Positions 13,301-24,933 of a DNA stretch of 32,893 nt are shown here, one piece after another (the first letter of the stretch is position 1; each line of letters opens with the position of its first letter). This DNA comes from Didymodactylos carnosus (lineage: Eukaryota > Rotifera > Eurotatoria > Philodinida > Philodinidae). The DNA lies in assembly GCA_905250885.1 (NCBI GenBank), contig CAJNOQ010001338.1, forward strand, positions 1-32,893, given 5' to 3'. The position numbers were made by a program, and so were the translations under genes. The notes beneath the pieces are model-generated. The model saw nothing but the letters and a program-made list of their open reading frames with translations. It did not search any database and had not been told where the DNA came from.

Positions 13301-14100
13301 ACTATCGCAAACAAGCCGCAATCTTTCTTTAGTTTAAAAGCAAACTATCAAAAACATTTCGCTAAATATACATAGTACATTATCATTTCTATGCCCACAA
13401 CGATGTTTTATTCTATCTTCTATGCATAAGCCCATCCACTGTTTTTTCATTATAGAATATACCTGTATAAACACTCTGTGTATTGACACCCTGAAAAGTG
13501 CATGTATATTCATTAAACACTTTGCTAAAAACAAAGACAGATTGCATCGTGTATAGTTTGAAATTTAGATTGCGCGTGGATACATATGGTTATGTGTCAA
13601 TAGGGAGATTAGTAAAAAACCTGTGGTTTTGTGGTAAACAAGAATTGAGATTTTCATCTCTAAATTTTTATAATTGTGTCTATTATTTATCTGTACTTGT
13701 TTTAAAACAAAACTGATAGTATAGTAGTAAAACTTTTCTGTTTCTTTTAATTGGTTGACACGCCAAATTCAGAATTTGTATTCTTTGTAAAAAAAGAAAG
13801 AAGAAACACAATGCATACGTATATGCTGCGCTCGTTAGAGGAACTAAGATGATCTACAAATGTTAGAACTTTTAAGTGAACATTCACAGAGGTATTCCTA
13901 GAGACCTCATTTCATTGATTTTAGATATGTCTAGAAGTCAGGTAGCTTGAATTATTCAACTTCTGTAAACTTAGTTGTTTTTTTAAAGCGAAGAATATTG
14001 CTTGCTATGATTGCAGTATATCGAGGTGTAGATATATATGTCGCATTTTGACGTATCTAAAATTTTCAGTTTATATATACGATTCTTTTTTTTCTTTTCT
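10341..14100. other. Long AT-rich gene desert (about 3.8 kb)
   Basis: No gene I can support on either strand. At 11255-11425 there is a degenerate array of AAGATGAATACAC-like words, at least three good copies, with CCCCTCCCG and CGGGAGGGG inverted within it. The open frames near 13334-13716 overlap on opposite strands and match nothing. The last bases before 14103 form a polypyrimidine tract ending in CAG, the probable acceptor of a 5' UTR intron of the next gene. Confidence 0.45.
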
Positions 14101-14137
14101 CAGATAGTTACAAAGCCTATAGTGACAACTCATTAAT

Positions 14138-14155
14138 ATGGAACAACGAAAGTAA
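14138..14155 (+). promoter_or_regulatory. Short upstream ORF (5 codons) in the leader of the repeat-protein gene
   Basis: ATG GAA CAA CGA AAG TAA lies between a probable splice acceptor (ends 14103) and the main ATG at 14170, with 14 nt between uORF stop and main start. Such uORFs commonly lower translation of the main frame. Its role here is inference. Confidence 0.4.
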
Positions 14156-14169
14156 ATAAATAAATACAT

Positions 14170-15355
14170 ATGAATTCTGCAGTGTATACCACTTATCATC
14201 AAGCAAATCATCCTTATGTTGATCCTACTGGGTAAGCTACGATGTTTACTTTACTGATTATTTTGTTGTGGACGAGAAAACGTGCTCGTAGTAAGCGATC
14301 ATCTACATCTCTTCATAGTTTCTCCGAACGTTTAATTGAACTGTTAGTTTATTGCACGATTATATCTGATGAGATAGATGTTGATCATCGTAACTAGTTC
14401 TGCTCAGAATTGCAAAATATATGGATAGTTTCCTGCATAGATTTTAACTTTAAAGTATTGAAGACATTTCTTTCGAAGAATATTTTCAGTGTAAAAGTCC
14501 TATAATAATTATCTAAATAATAGCATTGATTATTCTGTGATTATTATGATTGTTTTTTTCAGTGTTTTCAGTGCTACTCGACGAAATTTTTATGATGTAT
14601 TTTTAAAAACAATTACTGATCAACGTTTACCATCCAACTCATCATCAACTGAAAATATTTTATGTCAAAGTCTTGTTGAAAATTATTCTACCGATAACAA
14701 AATACAATCATCATCCAATGAATCTCCTTCTAAAGGAAAACATGCTTATCATATGGCAAAACTACGTTCGGAAAATCCAGAATATCGTCGTACTGAACGT
14801 GAACGTAATGCACAAGCCATGGCTAAATTACGTTTAGAAAACCCGATTTATCGTCAACAAGAACGTCAACGAAATCGAATAGCTATGGCTAAACTAAGAA
14901 GTAATCCATTGTATCGACAACAAGAGCGAATTCGGAATGCACAAGCAATGGCATTGAAACGAAGTGGTTCAATAACAAATAAAGCAATGGTTGTGCACGA
15001 TTCGCCCGAAATAAAACCATATCATTTTCAAGTACTTGAAACAAATTTAAATTCATCACATATCTCATTTATACCATATAAAGACAGTTTAATACAAGCA
15101 TCCGAGACATGTTGTACACAAGATAAAACGTCACGTCACGCTTTGGAAATGGCGCGGTTACGTTCAAATCCAGAATATCGTCAACAAGAGAGAATACGAA
15201 ATGCAGCTGCTATGGCTTTAAAACGTCAGATAGATCCATTATACGGGAAAAAAAATCGTCGAAGAAGAAAACAAATAGAAGAAGAAGAACAACGACGTGA
15301 ATGTGAAGTACTAACGCGTGTTGATATTTATTGTAGACAGAGCACAGCTGTTTAG
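14170..15355 (+). CDS. Basic protein with 22-residue AMAKLRxNPxYRQQER repeats (STPR-like), two exons
   Basis: Exon 1 is 14170-14231 (20 codons plus GG). The intron 14232-14562 starts GTAAGC and ends TTTTTTTCAG. Exon 2 is 14563-15355 ending TAG. Spliced length is 284 aa. Residues about 83-154 hold three tandem units of 21-22 residues with consensus AMAKLRxxNPxYRQQERxRN. A fourth unit is at about 213-242, followed by a basic patch near 252-258 (KKNRRRRKQ) and an acidic/Gln stretch. The periodic Arg/Ala helical repeat recalls the 23-residue STPR DNA-binding repeat of silkworm FMBP-1, so nucleic-acid binding in the nucleus is a reasonable inference, not shown. The linker between the blocks is Ser/Thr-rich. 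No transmembrane segment. The 5' leader carries a uORF and a likely upstream intron. Gene structure is well supported; the family assignment is tentative. Confidence 0.82.
14232..14354 (+). repeat. Dispersed-repeat fragments inside intron 1
   Basis: Two blocks of one repeat family lie here. Block P (14233-14272, starting TAAGCTACGATGTTTACTT) recurs at about 17397-17437 in the same orientation with two differences. Block Q (14302-14354) recurs inverted at 20063-20113. Block P starts within the donor site itself, so the GTAAGC donor may be partly repeat-derived. Confidence 0.65.
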
Positions 15356-15554
15356 ATAATATGGACAGTATTGTTCTCGTTTTGATTTGTTTTTTTTACT
15401 TTCTTGTTTCTGTTTGTACAAAGATTTTTGCTTTCGATGAAAATTTCTTTTTCTCTTTGTTTTTGTTTTTTATTACTTTAAATAAGTTGTTTGAAAAGAT
15501 TGGGAAAATACTTTGCCCTAATCTGACACGAGTTACATATTCTTTGTTTCTCTG

Positions 15555-15560
15555 ATTAAA
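15555..15560 (+). terminator. Possible poly(A) signal ATTAAA
   Basis: ATTAAA about 200 nt after the stop of the repeat-protein gene, in T-rich DNA. It is the commonest variant of AATAAA, and no AATAAA lies closer. Weak. Confidence 0.25.
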
Positions 15561-16648
15561 AACTTTTGTTTTGGATATAATTGCAAAACATCTGTAAAGT
15601 TATTCTCGATGTGTGAAATTGTGATTCTAAGTATACCCATAATAAGTTAACATAACGGCATGAGATAGTTGTTGTGTACTTAAAATATTCTAGCGTTATT
15701 CATCAGCACAATCTACATTCAAACTTACTCGTGCAGTTTTAATATAAGATTCTGATGCCTGTGGTCTCCTCAGAATTTCTGAAAAATATTTCTCAGATTA
15801 GGTATGCACCGGTTTCGGTTTTGAAACCTAAAAAAAATGTTTGAAATTTTTTCAATGTCGGTTTAAACCGAATATCGTTTTTTTCTGTGTCGGTTTTAAA
15901 ATGATATAATCAGTTAGCACATAACATCTATTTATGCCAAAGAAACATCTAATTTTATCTGTACCAGTTCCGGTGTACCAACAATCAAAAACCCCAAACT
16001 GCTAAAACCAGAAAAAACGTAATCTTTCTTTTGTTCTGCTAGACTTAGACAGCGTCTAATAGATACTGTTTTTATGCTTTGGTGCTAGTTTAAACTTTTT
16101 ATGTAAAATAAGAAAAAAAATAACTAGTAATAATCACAAGCAAGTGGGTAACAGTAATCATTATTTTGTATAGATACAAAAACAATATAAGCAACAGTAA
16201 GGGTTAAGAGAAACAGCAAGAATATATCTCATGGTTTTTTGGTTAGGCTGTTTGTTGATCAAACAGGTTCAGAAGCTATCATTTATCTAATAAATGCTCT
16301 TTCTTTAAAAGACGGCTATCAAGACAATATTTTACAATAATACTAAGTCTGAATTAACTACTAGTGACGATCTATGTTGATATACATTGGCATGAGAGAG
16401 GACAAGAAGGCTATGCACGCAATTAATTTTCTCTTGCAGCCATCTTCAAAGTAAAATAGTCTCATCTACGAAAATCTCCCACAATGCTACTAATCGTAAT
16501 ACTAAAAAATCGTACTTTTTTATTATGTTTCGCATTTTTTTATCCTAAAGTACAATTTTCTTTCAATTGGAGGGTCATAATCTGATTCAGAATCAAAAAC
16601 TGCATCAGTGTAATATATTTTAAAACTCGGTCCAAGTTAAATGTAGGA
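15561..16648. other. No gene; possible small inverted-ended element at about 15803-15980
   Basis: GGTATGCACCGGTTTCGG near 15802 and CAGTTCCGGTGTACC near 15965 are imperfect inverted copies around an AT-rich core with CGGTTT words, as in a short decayed MITE. The remainder is AT-rich with nothing to call. Confidence 0.35.
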
Positions 16649-16656
16649 CACAACGG

Positions 16657-16922
16657 CAGAGATGGGCGAGTACATGGATTTCTGAGTACGAGTAGAGGTA
16701 CGAGTATTTTCTGAAAAGTACTCAAGTATTTTTTTTCTGAAGAAGCCGGTGGATTCGAAAAAATTTCCGAATAAATCGATTTTTTTATGCGTATTTAAAA
16801 GAGAAAGGTCACCAGTTTTGGGGGGAATACTTGAGTATTTTTTAAAATACTCGTTAAAAAAAGTCCCAAGTACGAGTACTAGGAATTTTGTACTCGAGTA
16901 TACTCGTACTTACCCATCTCTG
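16657..16922. mobile_element. hAT-type MITE, 266 bp, with 8-bp target duplication
   Basis: The element starts CAGAGATGGG and ends CCCATCTCTG. It is flanked by CACAACGG (16649-16656) and CACAACAG (16923-16930), an 8-bp direct repeat with one mismatch, the target size of hAT transposons. The ends extend as palindromic GAGTACGAGTA / TACTCGTACTC words, and TACTCGAGTA-like motifs recur inside. There is no transposase; the open frame on the plus strand is incidental. Non-autonomous. Confidence 0.8.
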
Positions 16923-17299
16923 CACAACAGACCTAACAACAACATTAAAAGCATATTTTTCATCATTTTCGCTACTTAAGAACAAACAAAAACAAGAAAA
17001 AGATTTTTGGACTGGATATGACAAATAATTTTACCTATAAAAAAACTTATTATGAAGTAGATGGGTCCAGTGGAAAGGTAGCGAACTCGTATTCGACAAC
17101 TTAAATTTTTTTTAATGAACAGAAAAAGCATCTTTAAGAAAAATGAATATGATTTTTGTGATCAGTATCGTCGATTACATATATTTCGACGAAAATTGCA
17201 CGAAAAAAATTTTTTCGAAAATCTGAGTAACAAGTTTTGTTCCAAATTTTTCTCTCATGACCATGAACTTTTGTTTAAACTATCGTGACACTCCTTTAA

Positions 17300-17373
17300 C
17301 CCTTTAAAGCCCAATGTCTGTTTGAATGGACATTGGACTGAATCAAGTGTTGAAGCCTTGGGGACTTAAAGGG
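17300..17373. mobile_element. Very short piggyBac-like MITE (74 bp) flanked by TTAA
   Basis: TTAA (17296-17299) is followed by CCCTTTAAAGCCC. At the other end GGGGACTTAAAGGG is followed by TTAA (17374-17377). TTAA target duplication plus CCCTTT-type inverted ends is the piggyBac signature. An inner 9-bp hairpin (CCAATGTC...GGACATTGG) fills most of the left half. No coding capacity. Confidence 0.65.
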
Positions 17374-17396
17374 TTAAACTTATAATTCATGTAGAT

Positions 17397-17945
17397 AAGT
17401 TACGATGTTTGCTTTACTGATTATTTTGTTGTGGAACGTGTTCTCTTTAATTTGGAAACTTCGTTCTAAGCTCATTCGATAGAAGAATTTAATTCTGAAC
17501 AGGCCTATGTGGCTAGTGAGTTATGCCTTGAAAAGTTTCACGGAATATTCGTTGGAAAATACACAAGACCAGAGAGCGGAACAGAAAACTGAGTTTTTTA
17601 GCGCTTAAGATTCTTTTTTACGCAAGAATTCCCACACGAAACTTTGCTCTAAAATACATACATACGCCAGAAAAAGCAAAATTTAGCGCAGAATTTTATA
17701 ATATATTTGGAAGTTTAGTGGGATTTTTGCGGGACGAGGGATTTTCTACTTTTTGGAGTGTCGCAGCAGGAACCTCGAGTATGTGTTGATGTTTTAAATA
17801 TTACTCCGCAGCTTATGCTTCATCCAAAACCATTCATTCATTTAAGTTAAGCCCATGCATGTGTGCGACTAAGGTTTATTGGCTACAGTTACGTAAAAAT
17901 CGAGTATGGATTATGTCTTCAGGTTTTATATCATTTCTCATAGAA
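17397..17945 (+). repeat. Dispersed-repeat copy, forward (left of the orphan gene)
   Basis: Block P (about 17397-17437) matches the intron block at 14233. Block R (17819-17945) is an inverted match to 19870-19995, about 80% identical over roughly 127 bp. The two blocks keep the same relative orientation as in the other copies, so they are parts of one element family. Confidence 0.65.
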
Positions 17946-18100
17946 AATTTTTCAAGAAAGCTTTTCTGTTCAATTATTCTTTGTATAAATTCGTGTCACC
18001 AGTAATTTAATGGTCACAATAACGATCACGCGTGTTCATTACCACTATCATGATAGTCACGTACATCTCTACGAGGCGTGTTCATAAGCAGAACCGGAAA

Positions 18101-18205
18101 GTTCAGTACGGGAAATTTTTAGCGCGGAACATTCAGCACGAAAATTTCAGCACTGGAAAATTGAGCACAGGGATGTTGAGTACCAAGAAAAATCAGCGTA
18201 AATAT
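18101..18205. repeat. Degenerate minisatellite, 15-16 bp unit
   Basis: About six imperfect copies of a TTCAGCACGGAAAATT-like unit in tandem (for example TTCAGTACGGGAAATTT, TTCAGCACGAAAATT, TTCAGCACTGGAAAAT, TTGAGCACAGGGATG). Non-coding as far as I can see. Confidence 0.6.
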
Positions 18206-18911
18206 TGAATTTATTGAATAAGGAGTAATTCTGACGCAGCATTCTTATTCGTCGTTTTATACACACAACAGAATAGTAAACGAGCGATTGCTGAATCAGA
18301 CATGTCTTAGGAGCAACGATACAGAGCTATTTATTAGTAAAAATGACTCATCTCTACCTTTGTAGCAATCTGTAACCGTAACTAACCATTGACTATTGAG
18401 AGTACGATACGCAATTTAGTCGCCAAATTTTTGAAGTTCAAGTGTTGTACCATCAATTGTACATGTATGTTGGTGTTCCTCCATGTATTTATACTATCGA
18501 GTAATAAATTAATTTCTACGCATTAAAGATTACTAATTCGATGAAGTTTACACTGATGATTACTGTTCATGCTTAAATTTTAATGTTTGTTAAATTTACA
18601 TACACGATTAGGTACTGAGATATAATATCACTATCTTTCTCTAAACCAGCATATCTGAGTAGAAATATTTTAAACGGGTAATCGTTTTGATGCTTAAATA
18701 TTCAAATAACTATTTCTTTATACTTTAAACATGTTTTTTTTTCTGTTTTGAATCGACTTCATAATTACAGGTTATTAATTTATACGATAGAATTTGTATT
18801 CGCTGACTATGACTGTAGATGTAAACCGGTATAATTAAACTCATAACAGTTAAATGTAACACGATCAAACACAGACATGATGAAATCTACAGTTTAGGTC
18901 TATTCTGACTA
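18206..18911. other. No gene seen; 3' flank of the orphan gene
   Basis: AT-rich sequence. The 3' UTR of the 18912-19526 gene should lie in the right half (minus strand), but I found no canonical AATAAA in the first 150 nt after its stop. Confidence 0.35.
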
Positions 18912-19526
18912 TCAGTCTCTTCTTCGTTTATTTCTGCTATTACTAACACCACCCTTAGAAAAATATCTCTCACGATTAAATTCTCGAATATATTGTTTGT
19001 GATATCGAATACTTTTTTGTGTTATTTTATTGATATTTAACTGTCGTTTATATTTGGCTAATCGTTGTTCAGCATTTGCTTTTTCAGCAACAGCTGCTTT
19101 AAATTGTTTTCTATCTGGATCCAATTGTGTACCATCTAGAGCATATTCCTTACATCCCAACATTGAATTTAATTCTTGTTTTATTTCATCATCTAAATTA
19201 CTTGTATTGACATAAGTAGATAAGGCATTTGATTTACTTGAATGATGACGATCAAATTTTGATAGTTGAGCAGTAATTGTTTTGGCAGTATTTAGTTTTT
19301 TTACGTATGGAAATAAATTTGTATCATTAAAATTGATAATGGGTATATGACGATGTCGACGAATATTACATTTTTTAGTTAAACAAAACTGTTTTAGTTC
19401 ACCATCAGACATAAATATATCGTCATCATTCTTTTGAATGTTTTCATCTTTTTCACAACAAAGAAACAAATCATTTTCAACTAACCAACCAGATAAATTT
19501 GTCAACGTTTTTTTTTCATACGTCAT
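18912..19526 (-). CDS. Uncharacterised 204-aa protein, coiled-coil and basic C-terminus
   Basis: A single 204-codon frame, ATG at 19526, TGA at 18914-18912. I do not recognise the family. The N-terminal half is mixed with an acidic patch (residues about 24-45, KDENIQKNDDDIFMSDGEL) and several cysteines (CC at 23-24, C48, C54) before an Arg/His cluster. Residues about 140-180 (DRKQFKAAVAEKANAEQRL and onward) look helical and coiled-coil-like. The tail is very basic (SRNKRRRD), a possible nuclear signal. Codon use is AT-rich but the composition is that of a real protein and there are no internal stops. A TTTCAG acceptor sits 4 nt before the ATG on the coding strand, suggesting a 5' UTR intron. 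The gene is flanked by inverted copies of a dispersed repeat. It could be a host gene or a transposon passenger. Confidence 0.65.
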   Translation of the reverse strand: MTYEKKTLTNLSGWLVENDLFLCCEKDENIQKNDDDIFMSDGELKQFCLTKKCNIRRHRHIPIINFNDTNLFPYVKKLNTAKTITAQLSKFDRHHSSKSNALSTYVNTSNLDDEIKQELNSMLGCKEYALDGTQLDPDRKQFKAAVAEKANAEQRLAKYKRQLNINKITQKSIRYHKQYIREFNRERYFSKGGVSNSRNKRRRD

Positions 19527-19869
19527 TTTTCTGAAATTTCATAAACATAATATATTTTCACTAATGTTACCAAGGAAATTAGTAGACAAAGTAGATTTAG
19601 AGATGTGAGATGACTGTTCTGGAAAGGAATATAGTGAGATTAAAAAAAGCACATATATTATGTTGACCGATGGATATTTCAGTATCAAAAATAAGTGATC
19701 GTTCCTAAATATTCATCCCTCAAAAGTCCTCTAATATATATGTATGTACAGCTTCGTTATCATAGGGATAGAACGGAATATGTGTGCATAGACAGTTTTT
19801 TAAATTTTAGAGTTATTTTGTTTCGTTATGCTACGGCAAGGTGTTGAACACCTAGGCTTTCTAGATCTT

Positions 19870-20113
19870 TCTATGAGAAATGATACAAAACTTGGAAGCA
19901 TAATCCATATTCGATTTTTACGTAACTGTAGCCAGTAAATCTTCGTTGTGCATATGCATGCTCTTAACTGGAATGAATAAATAGTTTTGGATGAACTACA
20001 AGCTTAAGGAACTTGGCCGTACAACGGTATAGTATCGATACACTATAACGACAGGACCCCATCAATAAACTAACAGTTCGATCTAACGTTCGGAGAAACT
20101 GTGAAGAGATGTA
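19870..20113 (-). repeat. Dispersed-repeat copy, reverse (right of the orphan gene)
   Basis: Block R inverted (19870-19995) pairs with 17819-17945, and block Q inverted (20063-20113) pairs with the intron block 14302-14354. With the forward copy on the left it brackets the 204-aa gene. Confidence 0.65.
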
Positions 20114-20262
20114 ATGAATACAAGCAATGGAATACAAACAAATATTCCAAATATATCATAAAATTCTGCGCATCATATGATGCTATATATAAACAGTTCT
20201 AAATTATGTTGTATTGTAGCTATATCGAAGCTATATCGACTTCTGCCGCTAAAAAATTTCTG

Positions 20263-21387
20263 CCGCTGTGAATTTCCAGAACATATTTTGGCGCTGTCAG
20301 ATTGTAGAGCACGTTGAATTATCTATGTGGAAAAATGTCCCGAATTAACAAACAAGTTTTCGTTGACGAAGAAAAACCTTAGGGTTCAAAAACCTGAAAT
20401 ATTTTGGTTCCCTACCAGAGACCGAATCGGGTCTTAGGTGGACGACCCGAACCCGACCCGAAGACTTTTTTACCCGAACTTGACCTGACCCGAATCAATA
20501 TTTCTTTGTGAGCCCGAACCCGAAAGCTTTCTTAGGTGACCTAATAAATTTTTCTGGAAGAAGAGCACAAGCCTACAGCTTTGGTAGTAGCCTAGAATGG
20601 TTCTCTGATTTTTTGTCCAAGTGGTACTTCATTCGAATTGTGATAACCCGAAAACAGGAAATCTTTCTCGATCGGATATTGTCATGAAGTTTAATCATCA
20701 TAATGCGACGCATATTGAAGGCACTCGTTTTTCTGGATTCACTTATGTTTCCATTTTTTCTTTTGTACAGTGTACATTACACAGCATCAAAGCAAGAAGG
20801 AAAAAACACTTCTTTTTCCGATAAAAAAGGCACATGTTGAAAAATAGATGAGTGAATCGTAACCGAAGAAAATTCCCTGATTTGATTGCAAGTGGCGTGA
20901 TCCGAATAAAACCCGAAAATTTTTTTTCCCTTGGCCCGACCCGAATCAATATTTTTTATCTTAACCCGAATCCGACCCGAAACGACGGGACCCGAAACGA
21001 CGGGACCCGAACAGTTTTGGTCTCTGTTCCCTACTGGGTTAAAAAGTAAAATTTTTCCATCTCTGCGAAAACTTGTTCGTTAGTTCTGGACAATTTCCAC
21101 ATAGGTAATTCAACTTGCTCTACAATCTGGCAGTGCTAAAATATGTTCAGCTAGAAGTTCACAGCGGGTCTTCGGACACCCGAATTTCAGAGACAAGTTT
21201 TCGCTCCAAGTTTTGTATCATCAAATTTCGGGTCGGGTAAAAAAGCTTCGGGTCGAGTCGGGTTCGGGCTCACAAAGAAATATTGATTCGGGTCAGGTCA
21301 AGTTCGGGTAAAAAAGTCTTCGGGTCGGGTTCGGGTCATCCACCTAAGACCCGATTCGATCTCTGGTAGGGAGCCAAAATATTTCAG
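20263..21387. repeat. Complex of CCCGACCCGAA-rich repeats in both orientations
   Basis: Block A (20263-20362) is inverted at 21066-21167. Block B (20393-20530), rich in ACCCGAACCCGACCCGAA, is inverted at 21241-21387 and nearly identical apart from a short indel. A third, diverged B copy in forward orientation is at about 20895-21035 and contains a 15-bp tandem unit GACCCGAAACGACGG (20974-21011). The order A-B ... A'-B' is not a simple palindrome, so at least two insertions or a rearrangement are needed. Short frames inside (20621-21049) are repeat-derived and not called as genes. Confidence 0.75.
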
Positions 21388-21888
21388 AACTAAAAGCCTA
21401 GCAGCACAAGCGGATATCAGGTTCGTGATCAACATCAAAAATCACCTACAATCGTATATGTTTTAAGGAAAACGCGATTGGACACTTGGGAAGGTTCCCT
21501 CGTAACATATTAATAGTCAATGCATAGTTTCTTTGTGAATAATGTCATACCTTGTAATTTTTAAGAAAACGATAGAGCTGATCAAGTTGAGCAAGAATTT
21601 GACTGATGTTTCTTGACGATCTTGAAAGAAGCTACCACGCTCTTATTTTCAATGTTTTTGCAATCAACAAGGCTTCGAACACAAACAGTTTTTAATGGAG
21701 TCGAGTGCTCGGAAAGCACTACAAGATTGCGTTGACAAAAACACCAAAAAGGCTCACGCATATGGCAAAGTTTTTGAAAATTACGACAACCTAGTGAAAA
21801 ACAGCAGTATTTTGCCATTTTCATCATCAAACAGTATTTTTTCCGAAAATCAAAACGCCTTCAATATATCTAAATATAATTTTTTTCA

Positions 21889-22110
21889 TTATGGAGCACG
21901 AATGTCAGAGGCTTTAGTTTGATTATATTGAAACGAATGTTCATCACGTGGCAATCGAACAAACTCGTAAATATGTGGATGACCTGCAAAATTACTTTCC
22001 AAACGCTTGTTATAACTCTCCACATTTGTCACGTCGTCACAGGTCGTATTGAGTACAATATCCATCCTCAACGCCTGAACTGTTCGTTCGTACAATATTT
22101 TATCTATTTT
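21889..22110 (-). pseudogene. Transposase-like relic (possible MULE / FLYWCH-associated C-terminal part)
   Basis: On the minus strand a 68-codon frame contains DDVTNVESYNKRLESNF, then HPHIYEFVRLPRDEHSFQ, then ASDIRAP and a stop. The order N-V-E-S-Y-N-x-R-L followed by H-P-x-I-x-x-F-I/V and an E/Q-rich helix resembles the C-terminal end of MULE-type transposase proteins found in many invertebrates, where 'RTNNxVEGxNxRL' precedes 'HPxIWxFI'. The upstream catalytic part was not found. Frames on both strands at 21582-21922 overlap and cannot be placed. Decayed; moderate to low confidence in the family. Confidence 0.38.
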
Positions 22111-22237
22111 TAGAAAAGAGCATAAATATCTGGGACGAACTGAGAGTAAACCAGCAGAACAGAAGACTTATTACTGACGCTTTTAAAATACTGACGTTTG
22201 CAAAACTGCTTTTAATGAAAAATAAAACACGCACGTT

Positions 22238-22243
22238 TTTATT
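22238..22243 (-). terminator. Likely poly(A) signal AATAAA of the ATG8 gene
   Basis: Minus-strand AATAAA about 196 nt after the ATG8 stop, followed by a GT/T-rich stretch (GTGCGTGTTTTATTTTT). The position suits 3' end formation. Confidence 0.45.
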
Positions 22244-22438
22244 CATATTTCTATTATCTTATTATCTCCGAAAAACTTATATTAATATATATACAAAATA
22301 AAATATTTTTCCAGTTGCATTTCCGAATCTTTTGCGTAACACACAAACACAAGTACATATCTTGATTGATTTTGCTTCAGGATTAAAATTAATACTTTTA
22401 TACATATTTACCATGCTCAAATTTGTCATGGCTCTTGT

Positions 22439-23888
<1,450 letters not shown>

Positions 23889-24175
23889 AAAAAAATCGAT
23901 TGTACTCACCCCATTTAGATTGAACTGAAACTTTCAGACATCAATAATAAACTATACTTCTATACTTTAGGAAAGTTTTGTGTTTACACATTCTATAGTT
24001 TAGGAGGTACTTTTGCGATCTTAGCGCTGAATGCATGAACCTCGTCGCCACTACACTTGATAAATTGTTTTATAAACAGAAGGTGTTATAAAAACCATTA
24101 TTCTGGTATCGAAATTAATAAATCAACAGTACAAATACTTTTATAACATCTTAGATCCGCCCTTACTAGCTTAGG

Positions 24176-24442
24176 CTATCGAACTATCCAAAAATCTGAT
24201 GTGTGTTTGTAGTTTTCGACTTTATAGTTAAAGAAACTTGTACAGATTCTATGTTGAGTGTTAGTAGGACACTTATGTTCCAGTGTTGGTAGTTCATCTA
24301 TAAATGTTACTGTGCTCAGATTTTCCTCCTTCGGAATAAAAGTTATTTCGTAGTCTACACAAATGATATCGAATAGATTAACTGGAATAATATCGGAATA
24401 AGAATGTCCGTTACGACAATTAGATGGAAACTGATGGTTCAA
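24176..24442 (-). other. Unrecognised 88-codon open frame between repeat modules
   Basis: An open frame with mixed composition (VDYEITFIPKEENLSTVTF, then FIDELPTLEHKCP) that looks more protein-like than its surroundings. No motif or partner frame found. It could be a fragment of a host gene or of an element. Confidence 0.18.
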
Positions 24443-24638
24443 TAGTTAAAGAAAATGTATCTTTTATTGTACATTGTGAGAGAGATGAAAAAAAACGATT
24501 TTACTCGCGCCAGTCAGATTGAACTGAAGATACGATTGAACATTATTACGATTTAAAAGCCAACAAGTGAATAAAAATAAATTTTTGTACAACAGTAGTC
24601 ATTTATTTAATTTAATAATTTAAAATTATCTTGACGTT

Positions 24639-24933
24639 TCAATTCTTCATAGAGTCATTTTCAAAAGTTAAATTTAATTTGAGAAGCTCCTGTACTAATA
24701 TTCTTCTCCACAATCTCGCTTTATCATTAACAACAGAGCATTTAATTATTTGAAGTTTAGCTAAAACAGCTGGACTAACCGAGGTCTCAATATGAGACAA
24801 CACATTTTTTGAGAGACGATGAACGCGACTCAATAATCTACGTTTGTACTTAATTTCAGTTTTCAATAAAATTTCTTTTAAATTTAATAACTGCTCGGCT
24901 ACTTTGCCTTGGTAACTTGATACGAATAAACGT
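24639..24933 (-). CDS. Unrecognised repeat-borne ORF, about 98 codons, no clear start
   Basis: On the minus strand an open frame runs from about 24933 to the stop at 24639, with an internal ATG at 24866. The product is Lys/Leu/Arg-rich and helical (for example KTEIKYKRRLLSRVHRLSKN, VSPAVLAKLQIIKC, ARLWRRILVQELLKL) and ends FENDSMKN. The last codons lie inside the repeat module that is inverted at 25416-25502, so the frame probably belongs to a transposable element. No family recognised. Confidence 0.3.

Noticed and set aside
20621-21049. Overlapping open frames on both strands
   Set aside because: Derived from the CCCGACCCGAA repeat complex; the frames overlap antisense to each other and show no domain.
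21582-21922. Overlapping frames on both strands beside the transposase relic
   Set aside because: Each looks weakly protein-like but they are mutually antisense and neither continues the relic frame.
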